Shown one piece after another: positions 1 to 6,346 of a stretch of DNA of 15,560 nucleotides. Position numbers and translations under genes: made by a program. The notes beneath the pieces were generated by a model. The model had not been told where the DNA came from. It ran no database searches and saw nothing but the letters and a program-made list of their open reading frames with translations. The stretch comes from Paenibacillaceae bacterium UBA6304 (GTDB lineage Bacteria > Bacillota > Bacilli > Paenibacillales > Paenibacillaceae): assembly GCA_002439285.1 (NCBI GenBank), contig DJTQ01000046.1, forward strand, positions 1-15,560. Direction: 5' to 3'. Every line of letters starts with the position of its first letter. Within the stretch, counting starts at the first letter, position 1.

Positions 1-896
1 TCGTCCAGGTATTGGGCGCTCAGGGCTTCGCTCTTTTGAAGCACGGCGGACTGCTGGATCGCGGCGATGACGGCACCGGTGACTTCCTCCGGCGTGTCTG
101 CAGAGATAGCGCGGATGGCGGGCGCTAGCTCCTTGTCCTGCAGCGCATAGAGCACCGGCAGGGTAACCTGGCCTTTGCGCAGGTCGCTGCCGGCCGGCTT
201 TCCGAGTTTCTCCGCGGACTGCGTGAAGTCGAGGATGTCGTCGCGGATTTGGAAGGCCATGCCGAGCTTCTCCCCGAAGAGGTAGAGCAGATCGGCCGTT
301 TCCTCATCGGCTCCGGCGGACTGGGCGCCGATTCGTAAGCAAGTCGCCATAAGCTGGGCGGTTTTATTTCTCGATTTCTCCAGATATTCCTCTATCGATA
401 CGTCGTAATCGTAAAGATGTGCCAACTGTTGATATTCTCCCAGACAGAGCTGCGTAGTTGCCAGGGAGGAGAGATCATAAACATAACGCTCTCTGTCCGC
501 CGAATAGACCGAGATGAGTTCGATGACTCTGGCGGACATGTAATTGCCGACATGCAGGGCTTCGTTTATGCCAAGCTTGACATGCAGTGCTTTTTGCCCG
601 CGGCGAATCGGGGAATCATCGATGATATCGTCATGAATCAGGGAAGCCGCATGGATGAATTCGGCCGCAGCCGCGAGTCTCCATGTTTTGCGTTCATCGG
701 GAGAGGGGCCGAAGCGGCTGCCGACAATGACCATGAGCGGACGGACTCTTTTGCCTCCGGAACGGACCAGATCCACAATGCTCTTAGCTAGTGCGGAGGA
801 ACGAGGGACGTCCTTATCATGTTTGACTATATTCTCAATCTCCCTATCGACCGACCGGAGTGAAATATCTAGCGCCTCATCCAGTTTAAGCTTCAT
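1..896 (-). CDS. hepT: Polyprenyl (heptaprenyl) diphosphate synthase, catalytic subunit; 3' end outside window
   Basis: Trans-polyprenyl diphosphate synthase that adds isopentenyl units to an allylic diphosphate, giving the menaquinone side chain. The translation starts MKLKLDEALD and is open to the window edge, giving 298 codons of a family that is usually about 320 residues, so only a short C-terminus is missing. Visible motifs are GGKRVRP near residue 50, the first Asp-rich motif in HDDIIDDSPIRRG near residue 90, and the second in FQIRDDILDF near residue 220. The ATG at 896 has AAGGAGG seven bases upstream. It lies 46 bases after a HepS-like gene and in the same direction as an NADH dehydrogenase and a flavin lipoprotein, so it could be the DmkB-type enzyme of a flavin-based electron transfer locus rather than the housekeeping HepT. 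Family assignment is firm; the choice between these two roles is inferred from context. Confidence 0.93.
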   Translation of the reverse strand, partial: MKLKLDEALDISLRSVDREIENIVKHDKDVPRSSALAKSIVDLVRSGGKRVRPLMVIVGSRFGPSPDERKTWRLAAAAEFIHAASLIHDDIIDDSPIRRGQKALHVKLGINEALHVGNYMSARVIELISVYSADRERYVYDLSSLATTQLCLGEYQQLAHLYDYDVSIEEYLEKSRNKTAQLMATCLRIGAQSAGADEETADLLYLFGEKLGMAFQIRDDILDFTQSAEKLGKPAGSDLRKGQVTLPVLYALQDKELAPAIRAISADTPEEVTGAVIAAIQQSAVLQKSEALSAQYLD

Positions 897-942
897 GATG
901 AACCCTCCTTATTCATGTTGACGGATCAATGTGGCTTACATT

Positions 943-1395
943 TCATATGGCTTGGCTTTGCCGGGCTCCGTTGCTCTCAATCCGCAAAAACAATTCCATT
1001 CCTTTGAGCAACCGTTCGTCTTCGAAATTTCCGGCAATTCGCTTAATTTGGATTTGTTTAATAACGGGAGCCAGATGGATGAGAAGGTCAATCTCTTGCC
1101 ACCCCAAGCAGAGTTGGGTATAAAAACTATATAAATAGTCGCCGTCCAGCACCTTGCGTGTCAGTATTTCTCCGCTGTCGGAAGCGTCACAGTCACGATG
1201 GCGCGAGAGGGCGAGCTTGATTGCGATGTAAATGGACATAAGGCGCTGCTGGCGTACCGCAGCCATGTCGTACTGGTCCAACAAAATTGCAAAGGGCCGT
1301 ACGTCTTCATCGGTAATATGGAGCTGAATCCCGGTATCGGGCGAAATTTCACCTTGTAATAAGTGACATGCGTCTTGGATGAGCTTATGAATCAT
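943..1395 (-). CDS. Small HepS-like protein, possible accessory subunit of the polyprenyl diphosphate synthase
   Basis: A 150-residue protein without signal peptide or membrane segment. I start it at the ATG at 1395, which has GAGGAG nine bases upstream; a longer reading from GTG at 1479 would begin inside a hairpin and lacks a ribosome binding site. The segment KVLDGDYLYSFY followed by a helical stretch resembles the (V/L)xGDY(F/L)S..Y region of HepS, the non-catalytic subunit of Bacillus heptaprenyl diphosphate synthase. HepS is usually about 250 residues, so this would be a short version. It sits 46 bases before the catalytic synthase gene and in the same direction, which fits a two-component synthase. 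The similarity is judged by eye and is modest; that it is a gene is likely, the function is tentative. Confidence 0.7.
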   Translation of the reverse strand: MIHKLIQDACHLLQGEISPDTGIQLHITDEDVRPFAILLDQYDMAAVRQQRLMSIYIAIKLALSRHRDCDASDSGEILTRKVLDGDYLYSFYTQLCLGWQEIDLLIHLAPVIKQIQIKRIAGNFEDERLLKGMELFLRIESNGARQSQAI

Positions 1396-1459
1396 AAGGG
1401 CACACTCCTCGGGCTGAAATGCCGCGATAGTTAAAATCTTAGGTAATAGTGTAAAAATT

Positions 1460-1489
1460 AGAGTAATGTGCGATGACACACATTACTCT
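1460..1489 (-). terminator. Perfect inverted repeat between ndh and the HepS-like gene (weak terminator or attenuator)
   Basis: AGAGTAATGTG at 1460-1470 and its exact complement CACATTACTCT at 1479-1489 form an 11-bp stem with an 8-base loop. On the minus strand the hairpin follows the NADH dehydrogenase stop codon and is followed by AATTTTTA; on the plus strand it is followed by five Ts. The stem is AT-rich, so it is probably a partial terminator that reduces transcription into the two prenyl synthase genes, or an mRNA stability element. Confidence 0.5.
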
Positions 1490-1527
1490 TTTTGAAATCA
1501 GTTAAAATACTTAATAATTCATTCCGC

Positions 1528-1557
1528 TAATTACTATTAATTACTCTTAATTACTCG
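1528..1557. repeat. Three tandem copies of a 10-bp repeat at the end of ndh
   Basis: TAATTACTAT, TAATTACTCT and TAATTACTCG follow one another without gaps, the last copy covering the stop codon of the NADH dehydrogenase gene. On the coding (minus) strand the core AGTAATTA recurs, and AGAGTAAT is also found in the hairpin arm at 1460-1467. Confidence 0.7.
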
Positions 1558-3428
1558 GTATATAGATACCATCTTCGTACAAGCGGGATTCTCTTCCATT
1601 GCTTCTTGAGCCAAGGAAGAACATAATAATCCAGGCCAAATGCGCTACCCGAACCGCCAATCAAGGCTACGCCTGCGGTCATGTACCAGATCATTTCCGA
1701 CGAAGCCATGCTGGAAGACCAGATCATGACGCCGAGCGCCACGGTGGCAGCGGAAGCTACGGCTGTGAACAGTCCGACGATAATCATGACGCCGAGGGCG
1801 ATTTCCATGAATACCATGAAGAACTGGAACACGGTGGCCAAAGCGGTGAATCCGCCATCCGAGGAATAGAAGAAGATATCCATAAACCAGTTGACTATGC
1901 TTTTGATGAATCCTGGTACAGGCAAAGCGGTAACCGCTGTAGAAGCACTTTCGACAGCCGAAGCGGCAGTTTGCGCATCTACGGTTTGTGTAACTTCGGA
2001 AGCTGCTTCACTGGCCGCGGAGACAGCGTCACCCACATTCGGATTAGCCGGGATCAGGAAGATGTTCGAAGGATCCTTGAAGATTTTCGGCAGCTTATCC
2101 AAACCTTCTTCTAACCACTTGTATCCGACGAAGATGCGGAGCGGAAGAGTCCAGAAGTTAGGAGAGCGTTTGGCGAAGTGTCCCCCGACAAAGCTTCTCC
2201 GGTTGTTGACATGGAAGAATTCATGCATCATGTAGGTCCAGACTTTGGCGAAGCCGGCTACAGTAAACAGATAGTACATATTAATTAAGTGCTTGGAGAA
2301 CATCGCCATGAAACCGGTGAGCATGAACATCTTGTTCGGCAAGCCCACGTTGGCGACGCCGTAACGGCTGCCGATGCAAACCATCGTGCCGTGGAAGCCA
2401 GGTTTATAAGATTTCTTAGGTTTGTTATGAATGTCGGCATGAATGTTATGGGCGATCAACGGGCCGGCTTGCTCGGCGTTCTCTACCATTTGCGGTACAG
2501 GACGTGTTTCGCCTTCCGGAATGAAGAAGATGTTATCGCCTACGATATAAACATTTTCGTGATCGACGCTTTGCAGCTTGTCGTTCGTCACGATCCGTTT
2601 GCGGCCTTCTTGTTTCACATCCAGCTTGCCTACCAGTTCGGAACCTTCAACGCCGGCGGTCCATACTACAGTATCCGCTTCGAGCTCTTTGTCTCCGAGT
2701 ACAACGCCGGTAGGAGTTACACCGGTAATTTTGGCGCTGGTGATGATTTCAACATTCATTTTGTGAAGACGTTTGGCTGCCTTTCCAATCAGTTTGTCAG
2801 GAAGAATCGGCAGAATCTTTGGAGCCATATCTGCTACAACGAGACGAACTTCACTAGGATCAATGAAGAACTCCTTGCAGAGTTCGTCGCGGAACTCCGC
2901 CATTTCGCCGACCAATTCCACGCCGGTAAACCCTGCGCCCACAACGACGAAGGAGAGCATTTTGCGACGTTTGGCCGGATTGTTCTCTTTCGCAGCAAGC
3001 CCGAATTTATTCCGGATTTGTTCTTTCAGACGAACGGCGTCTTCATAAGACCAAAGGGTTAGGGAATGCTCCTCGGCACCCGGGATGCCGAAGAAGGTCG
3101 GCTTACATCCGGTACCGATGACCAAGTAATCGTATTTGTAAGTGTTTTTCTCGGAACGGAGTTGCTTGGAAGCAAAATCGATATGATCGATCGAGTCCAG
3201 GACAACATCGACTTTTTGACCGGCGAATATCTTCTTCAACTCAATCTTGACCGAATCTTCCGGAGCGCGGTTGGCTGCGACTTCATGCAATTCAGTCAAA
3301 AGAGTGTGGTAAGGATTGCGGTCAATCAGCGTAATTTCTACGTCTTTATCTTTCTTGAACAGTTTGGCCAGGTGCTTGGAAGTAACGACACCGCCATAAC
3401 CGCCGCCTAGAACGACTATTTTCTTCAA
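1551..3428 (-). CDS. ndh: Type II NADH:quinone oxidoreductase with C-terminal membrane (DoxX-like) extension, Ndh2 type
   Basis: Single-subunit flavoprotein that oxidises NADH and reduces menaquinone without pumping protons. From the TTG at 3428 it has 625 residues; typical NDH-2 has about 400. Residues 8-13 (GGGYGG) bind FAD, 164-169 (GAGFTG) belong to the NADH Rossmann fold, and VYIVGD at 293-298 is the second FAD motif. After about residue 425 there are an amphipathic segment, an Ala/Ser/Thr-rich linker (465-505) and about three membrane helices (525-600) resembling DoxX, ending in a basic tail. An NDH-2 with extra C-terminal membrane helices is the form (Ndh2) used in flavin-based extracellular electron transfer in Listeria. 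I prefer TTG at 3428 over GTG at 3437 because AAGGTGAG lies just before it and MKKIVVLGGG is the usual family start. It is 51 bases after the flavin lipoprotein gene, probably cotranscribed. Confidence 0.93.
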   Translation of the reverse strand: MKKIVVLGGGYGGVVTSKHLAKLFKKDKDVEITLIDRNPYHTLLTELHEVAANRAPEDSVKIELKKIFAGQKVDVVLDSIDHIDFASKQLRSEKNTYKYDYLVIGTGCKPTFFGIPGAEEHSLTLWSYEDAVRLKEQIRNKFGLAAKENNPAKRRKMLSFVVVGAGFTGVELVGEMAEFRDELCKEFFIDPSEVRLVVADMAPKILPILPDKLIGKAAKRLHKMNVEIITSAKITGVTPTGVVLGDKELEADTVVWTAGVEGSELVGKLDVKQEGRKRIVTNDKLQSVDHENVYIVGDNIFFIPEGETRPVPQMVENAEQAGPLIAHNIHADIHNKPKKSYKPGFHGTMVCIGSRYGVANVGLPNKMFMLTGFMAMFSKHLINMYYLFTVAGFAKVWTYMMHEFFHVNNRRSFVGGHFAKRSPNFWTLPLRIFVGYKWLEEGLDKLPKIFKDPSNIFLIPANPNVGDAVSAASEAASEVTQTVDAQTAASAVESASTAVTALPVPGFIKSIVNWFMDIFFYSSDGGFTALATVFQFFMVFMEIALGVMIIVGLFTAVASAATVALGVMIWSSSMASSEMIWYMTAGVALIGGSGSAFGLDYYVLPWLKKQWKRIPLVRRWYLYTE

Positions 3429-3479
3429 GAGACTCACCTTCTCGCTTTAGGGTGTAAAATCGTGGAATGCGGGAGTTAC

Positions 3480-3785
3480 TTATTTTGCTTGTTCAAGCGC
3501 TTTGGTCACCAGGCCAAAGTAAGATTGAAGGCTGATCGATACGCCGGAGAGGGCGTCGGTTTTGCCTTCTTCATTGAAAGTAAGGGAAGCCGGATCTTGC
3601 TTGTCGACCAAATACTGTTCAGCGATGACCGCTTGTTCATGCCATTCGGATTGGGCTCCGCCGGCTTTCATGCCGTATTTGCCGTCAATGGAGTTTTGTT
3701 TCTTATCTTCACCAGCTTCATTAACGCCACTGAAGTTTACTTTAATGATTTTGCCTCCAGCAACAATTACATCGGCGGTTTTTTT
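3480..3785 (-). pseudogene. Second FMN-binding domain of the flavin lipoprotein, cut off by an in-frame TGA
   Basis: Continues the frame of the lipoprotein gene directly after its TGA stop and runs 101 codons to a TAA, so the full reading would be 303 residues, about the size of a two-domain PplA. It contains the whole rest of a second FMN-binding domain: VIVAGGKI, GKYGMKAGGAQSEWHEQA, and the flavinylation-type motif DALSGVS (SGVS at residues 282-285 of the joined protein). No separate ribosome binding site is evident before its internal ATG at 3671. The frame is intact and otherwise undamaged, so the stop is either very recent, a sequencing error, or read through. Confidence 0.8.
3631..3683. 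repeat. 53-bp direct repeat, copy 2 (second FMN-binding domain)
   Basis: Matches 4006-4058 at 51 of 53 positions. It encodes the shared GKYGMKAGGAQSEWHEQA segment. The two domains differ much more outside this block. Confidence 0.85.
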
Positions 3786-4391
3786 TCAGCCGGAATGCTC
3801 GTCGAATTTTTCGCCCTCAGCATGGTAAGTGCCGTCTTTATATGTTCCAGCTTCAACAGGACCTGCAGTTAAAGCTTGATCAGCCAAGTTAAAGAATTCA
3901 CTAACATGTACGGAAACGCCCGAGATTGCATCGGTTTTACCTTCATCGTTCAAAGCGATATCTTTAGGGTCTTGTTTCTCGATCAGGTATTGCTCAACCT
4001 TTTGTGCTTGTTCGTGCCATTCGGATTGGGCTCCGCCGGCTTTCATACCGTATTTGCCTTCTTCGGAATAAGTAACTTTATCTACTCCTACTTTTTCGCT
4101 AGTCGCGTTCCACTTAGCTTCTGTAATTTTTCCGCCGGCTACCGTCAGAGTAACATAGGATTGCCAGCCGCTCTCTGGATCAGCTTCGCCTTGTGCAAAA
4201 TAAACGCCGTCTTGGTACTTGCCTTGTTCAGCCGCTGTATCCGTGCTATTTGCTTTGTTAGCGTTGCCTGCGGCACTATTCTCAGCAGGGGTATTGTTGG
4301 CGGGTGCGGCATTATTACCGTCGTTGGAACCGCAGCCTGCTAGCAGACCAAGCAACAAGGCACTGCACAGTAAAATGGATGCTTTTTTCAT
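3786..4391 (-). CDS. FMN-binding lipoprotein, PplA-like (extracellular electron transfer), truncated at one domain
   Basis: Secreted lipoprotein expected to carry covalently bound FMN outside the membrane and pass electrons to extracellular acceptors. Residues 1-19 are a lipoprotein signal ending in the lipobox LAG-C with Cys20 as the lipidated residue. A disordered Asn/Ala-rich linker (21-57) leads to an FMN-binding domain (about 60-173) with SGWQSYVTLTVAGGKI and the motif DAISGVS (SGVS at 157-160), comparable to the D-x-x-S/T-G-A-T/S site modified by ApbE-type flavin transferases, here with Ser. A second domain begins at about 183 but stops at codon 202, a TGA at the place of the Trp in SGW of domain one. 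GGAGG lies nine bases before the ATG. The next gene is the membrane NADH dehydrogenase, the expected electron source. Family assignment is good; flavinylation and extracellular transfer are inferred. Confidence 0.88.
   Translation of the reverse strand: MKKASILLCSALLLGLLAGCGSNDGNNAAPANNTPAENSAAGNANKANSTDTAAEQGKYQDGVYFAQGEADPESGWQSYVTLTVAGGKITEAKWNATSEKVGVDKVTYSEEGKYGMKAGGAQSEWHEQAQKVEQYLIEKQDPKDIALNDEGKTDAISGVSVHVSEFFNLADQALTAGPVEAGTYKDGTYHAEGEKFDEHSG
4006..4058. repeat. 53-bp direct repeat, copy 1 (first FMN-binding domain)
   Basis: Partner of 3631-3683, with two mismatches in 53 bases. Both copies are in the same reading frame and encode the same residues, which suggests a recent internal duplication or gene conversion between the two domains. 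Confidence 0.85.
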
Positions 4392-4421
4392 AATAAATGA
4401 CCTCCAGTTATAAAATATATA

Positions 4422-4447
4422 TATTAAAATGTGAAGACATTTTAATA
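4422..4447 (-). promoter_or_regulatory. Perfect hairpin in the leader of the flavin lipoprotein mRNA
   Basis: TATTAAAATGT at 4422-4432 and its exact complement at 4437-4447 give an 11-bp stem with a 4-base loop, 31 bases before the ATG. On the mRNA strand AGTTATTAAAAT before the loop can alternatively pair, with one bulge, with ATTTTATAACT just before the GGAGG. It may be an mRNA stability element or control access to the ribosome binding site; the AT-rich stem makes a strong terminator unlikely. Confidence 0.45.
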
Positions 4448-4524
4448 ACTTGCGAAGCGGGAAGACGGCGCCGTTACAGGACTTTTGAGGCCTGAAGGGA
4501 GTCCGAAAACCTTTGCTCGATGGA

Positions 4525-4530
4525 ATTTTA
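4525..4530 (-). promoter_or_regulatory. Predicted -10 element (TGCTAAAAT) of the flavin lipoprotein-ndh operon
   Basis: TAAAAT on the minus strand, preceded by TGC, forms an extended -10 element. The predicted start is near 4518, giving a leader of about 127 bases. No good -35 hexamer is present, as expected for a promoter that depends on an activator bound at -41.5. Confidence 0.5.
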
Positions 4531-4551
4531 GCATATATGCATATGGGTTAA

Positions 4552-4567
4552 TGTGAAAAATATCACG
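4552..4567 (-). promoter_or_regulatory. Fnr/Crp-type operator centred at -41.5
   Basis: Reading CGTGATATTTTTCACA on the minus strand, this matches the TGTGA-N6-TCACA palindrome of Bacillus Fnr and Crp-family regulators at 9 of 10 half-site bases. Its centre (4559.5) is 41.5 bases before the start site predicted from the -10 element at 4525-4530, the class II activator position. The NADH-sensing repressor Rex has a similar 18-bp consensus, so Rex is the main alternative. An overlapping inverted repeat, ATATCAC/GTGATAT, spans 4560-4580. Confidence 0.55.
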
Positions 4568-4585
4568 TGGTATGTGATATAAAAT

Positions 4586-4633
4586 AATCCTTAAGAGCCC
4601 GGCAAACAAGGTGCTGCACGAGCTTTAAGGATT
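4586..4633 (-). terminator. Probable terminator after the antiporter gene
   Basis: AATCCTTAAGAGC at 4586-4598 and GCTTTAAGGATT at 4622-4633 pair over 12 bp with one bulged G, around a 23-base loop. On the minus strand the hairpin comes about 40 bases after the antiporter stop codon and is followed by the T-rich ATTATTTTATAT. It would separate the antiporter from the flavin lipoprotein operon. Confidence 0.5.
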
Positions 4634-4674
4634 GAAAGCGGTTGCTCAATTTTAAAATTACTTTTTTAAAAATT

Positions 4675-6207
4675 TTAATCTTTTTTTAAGGGAGATTTTC
4701 CCCGATCATCCGGCCCGGGTATTAATTCGACTTCGGGAACTCCAGATACAAAAGGAGAGCTGCGGTAACTGAATATTTTTTTGATATTTCCCCGTTGGTT
4801 TTTGGGGCCGAGAATGTACAAAGTATCTCCTTCTTCAATAATCGTGTTGCCGCGAGGGGTGACGATTTGTTCGCCCCGGATGACCGCCGTGACCAGCACC
4901 TCTTCGGGTAGATCCAGCTCCTGCAATTCCTTGCCTATGATGTTCATCCCCGCGTGGATATGAAGATGATTGATTTCGGATTTGGTCTTGCCCAAGGCTA
5001 CGAGTTCAAGGAGAGAATGAGGCTGTGAATCGCTCTCTCCGGTCAGGCTTAGTTTCTCGGCCAAAGGGGAGATCGTAGTCCCTTGAATGATTGCCGAGGT
5101 CAGAATGACAAAGAAAACAACATTAAAGAACAGAGGCCCGTTGGGAAGTCCGCTCATTAAAGGATAAGTCGCCAGCACGATCGGAACGGCACCGCGAAGC
5201 CCGGCCCAGGAGATCAAAGTTTTTTCTTTTAATGAAAATTTAGCGAACATCAGGCTCACGTAAACGCCGACAGGGCGGGCTATGAGCATCAAAATCATGG
5301 ATAAGGCGAGCCCGGGGATCATAATTCCCGGCAACTCGGCAGGAAATACAAGCAGCCCGAGGAGAGTAAACATGGTGATTTGCATGATCCAGCCAAATCC
5401 TTTGTTAAATTGAAGTATCGACTGCCTATAGGTCAGATCCGAATTTCCGAGGACCAGTGCCATGACATAAACCGCCAGCAGTCCGCTGCCGTGAACGGTC
5501 GCTGTAATTCCATAGGTCAGAATAGCAAAGGCAACGGCCATGACCGGATATAACCCGGAGGAGTCGAAATTGATGTTGTTGATGACCTTGACGGCAATCC
5601 ATCCGAACCCGAGCCCCAGTAACAGTCCAAGACCCATTTCCAGAAAAAAGGACAGGATGAGCGGCAACAAATCATGATTCGAATGCTGAATCCATTCAAT
5701 TAAAGATACAGTCAGGAATACGGCCATGGGATCATTACTGCCCGATTCGGCCTCCAGCGTGGAGGTAATCCGCTCTTTGATATTTTTTCCTCCGAGAACG
5801 GAGAATACCGCGGCAGCGTCGGTAGAGCCGACAATAGCGCCAAACAGCAGGCCTTCTTCGAAAGAGACCCCTAATATATAATAGGCACTGATCCCGATGA
5901 TCAAGGTCGTAAGGATGACGCCGATGGTGGCCAGAGATAAGGCGCTGGAGATGACGGGCTTGATCGTAGTGTACTTGGTCTGCATGCCGCCTTCAAAAAG
6001 AATGACGATCAATGCGAAAGTGCCGACCAATTGGGCGATAAAAGCATTGTCAAAGTAAATGAACCGGCTGAGCACCATTCCCGCGGCAATAAAAAATACA
6101 AGCGCGGGCAAACCGAAGCGACTTGAAAATTTGGTGGCGAAGACGCCTATGAGGAGTAAGCTGGATAGCAAAATAACAATAGAATCGGTGTAGGCGGTTA
6201 AGTCCAT
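4675..6207 (-). CDS. nhaP2: K+ (or Na+)/H+ antiporter, CPA1 family, NhaP2/CvrA-like with TrkA-C domain
   Basis: Integral membrane cation/proton exchanger of 510 residues. About 12-13 hydrophobic helices fill residues 8-385. Family motifs are visible: GSTDAAAVFSVL (127-138), the ion-binding Asn-Asp pair in EAESGSNDPMA (158-159), and GLRGAVPIVLATYP (336-349). Residues about 405-480 form a soluble TrkA-C (RCK-C) domain, including ELDLPEEVLVTAVIRG and IIEEGDTLYILGP, which in this family senses a cytosolic ligand; a short charged tail follows. The presence of this domain and overall size favour the K+/H+ antiporter NhaP2/CvrA type, but the cation cannot be read from sequence alone. The ATG at 6207 has AAGGAGG five bases upstream. 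The gene is divergent from the HD-GYP gene and appears to be transcribed alone. Confidence 0.92.
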   Translation of the reverse strand: MDLTAYTDSIVILLSSLLLIGVFATKFSSRFGLPALVFFIAAGMVLSRFIYFDNAFIAQLVGTFALIVILFEGGMQTKYTTIKPVISSALSLATIGVILTTLIIGISAYYILGVSFEEGLLFGAIVGSTDAAAVFSVLGGKNIKERITSTLEAESGSNDPMAVFLTVSLIEWIQHSNHDLLPLILSFFLEMGLGLLLGLGFGWIAVKVINNINFDSSGLYPVMAVAFAILTYGITATVHGSGLLAVYVMALVLGNSDLTYRQSILQFNKGFGWIMQITMFTLLGLLVFPAELPGIMIPGLALSMILMLIARPVGVYVSLMFAKFSLKEKTLISWAGLRGAVPIVLATYPLMSGLPNGPLFFNVVFFVILTSAIIQGTTISPLAEKLSLTGESDSQPHSLLELVALGKTKSEINHLHIHAGMNIIGKELQELDLPEEVLVTAVIRGEQIVTPRGNTIIEEGDTLYILGPKNQRGNIKKIFSYRSSPFVSGVPEVELIPGPDDRGKSPLKKD

Positions 6208-6300
6208 AGCTTCCTCCTTCTAATTTTTTTGGGCTGTCCCGAATGCATGCTTGTTTAATATTTAGCCAAATTTAACGGGTTTGCCCACAAATTAATCACT

Positions 6301-6327
6301 GAAAACTTTGCCATATCCTGCCGATAA
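6301..6327 (+). promoter_or_regulatory. Sigma-D-like (flagellar/motility) promoter of the HD-GYP gene
   Basis: GAAA at 6301-6304, a 15-base spacer, then GCCGATAA at 6320-6327 match the Bacillus sigma-D pattern TAAA-N15-GCCGATAT at 10 of 12 positions with exact spacing. Transcription would start near 6334, 13 bases before the ATG at 6347, which rules out the upstream TTG at 6308 as the protein start if this promoter is used. Confidence 0.55.
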
Positions 6328-6346
6328 TGATGTAAGAAGCGGTTTG

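Noticed and set aside
1396..1479. Upstream extension of the HepS-like gene to GTG at 1479
   Set aside because: The extra 28 codons begin inside a perfect hairpin and lack a ribosome binding site, while ATG 1395 has GAGGAG at good spacing.
2289..3062. 257-codon open frame on the plus strand
   Set aside because: Lies fully antisense to the well-supported NADH dehydrogenase gene, has no ribosome binding site and no recognisable domain.
3779..3788. Programmed slippage on the A8 run to bypass the TGA in the lipoprotein
   Set aside because: The TGA is in the same frame as the downstream domain, and it is read before the rest of the run, so slippage would not restore the product.
3876..4343. 155-codon open frame on the plus strand
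   Set aside because: Antisense to the flavin lipoprotein; its composition mirrors the coding strand and no family is recognisable.
4422..4447. Intrinsic terminator in the lipoprotein leader
   Set aside because: The stem is almost entirely A-T and lacks an uninterrupted T tract, so I list it as a regulatory hairpin instead.
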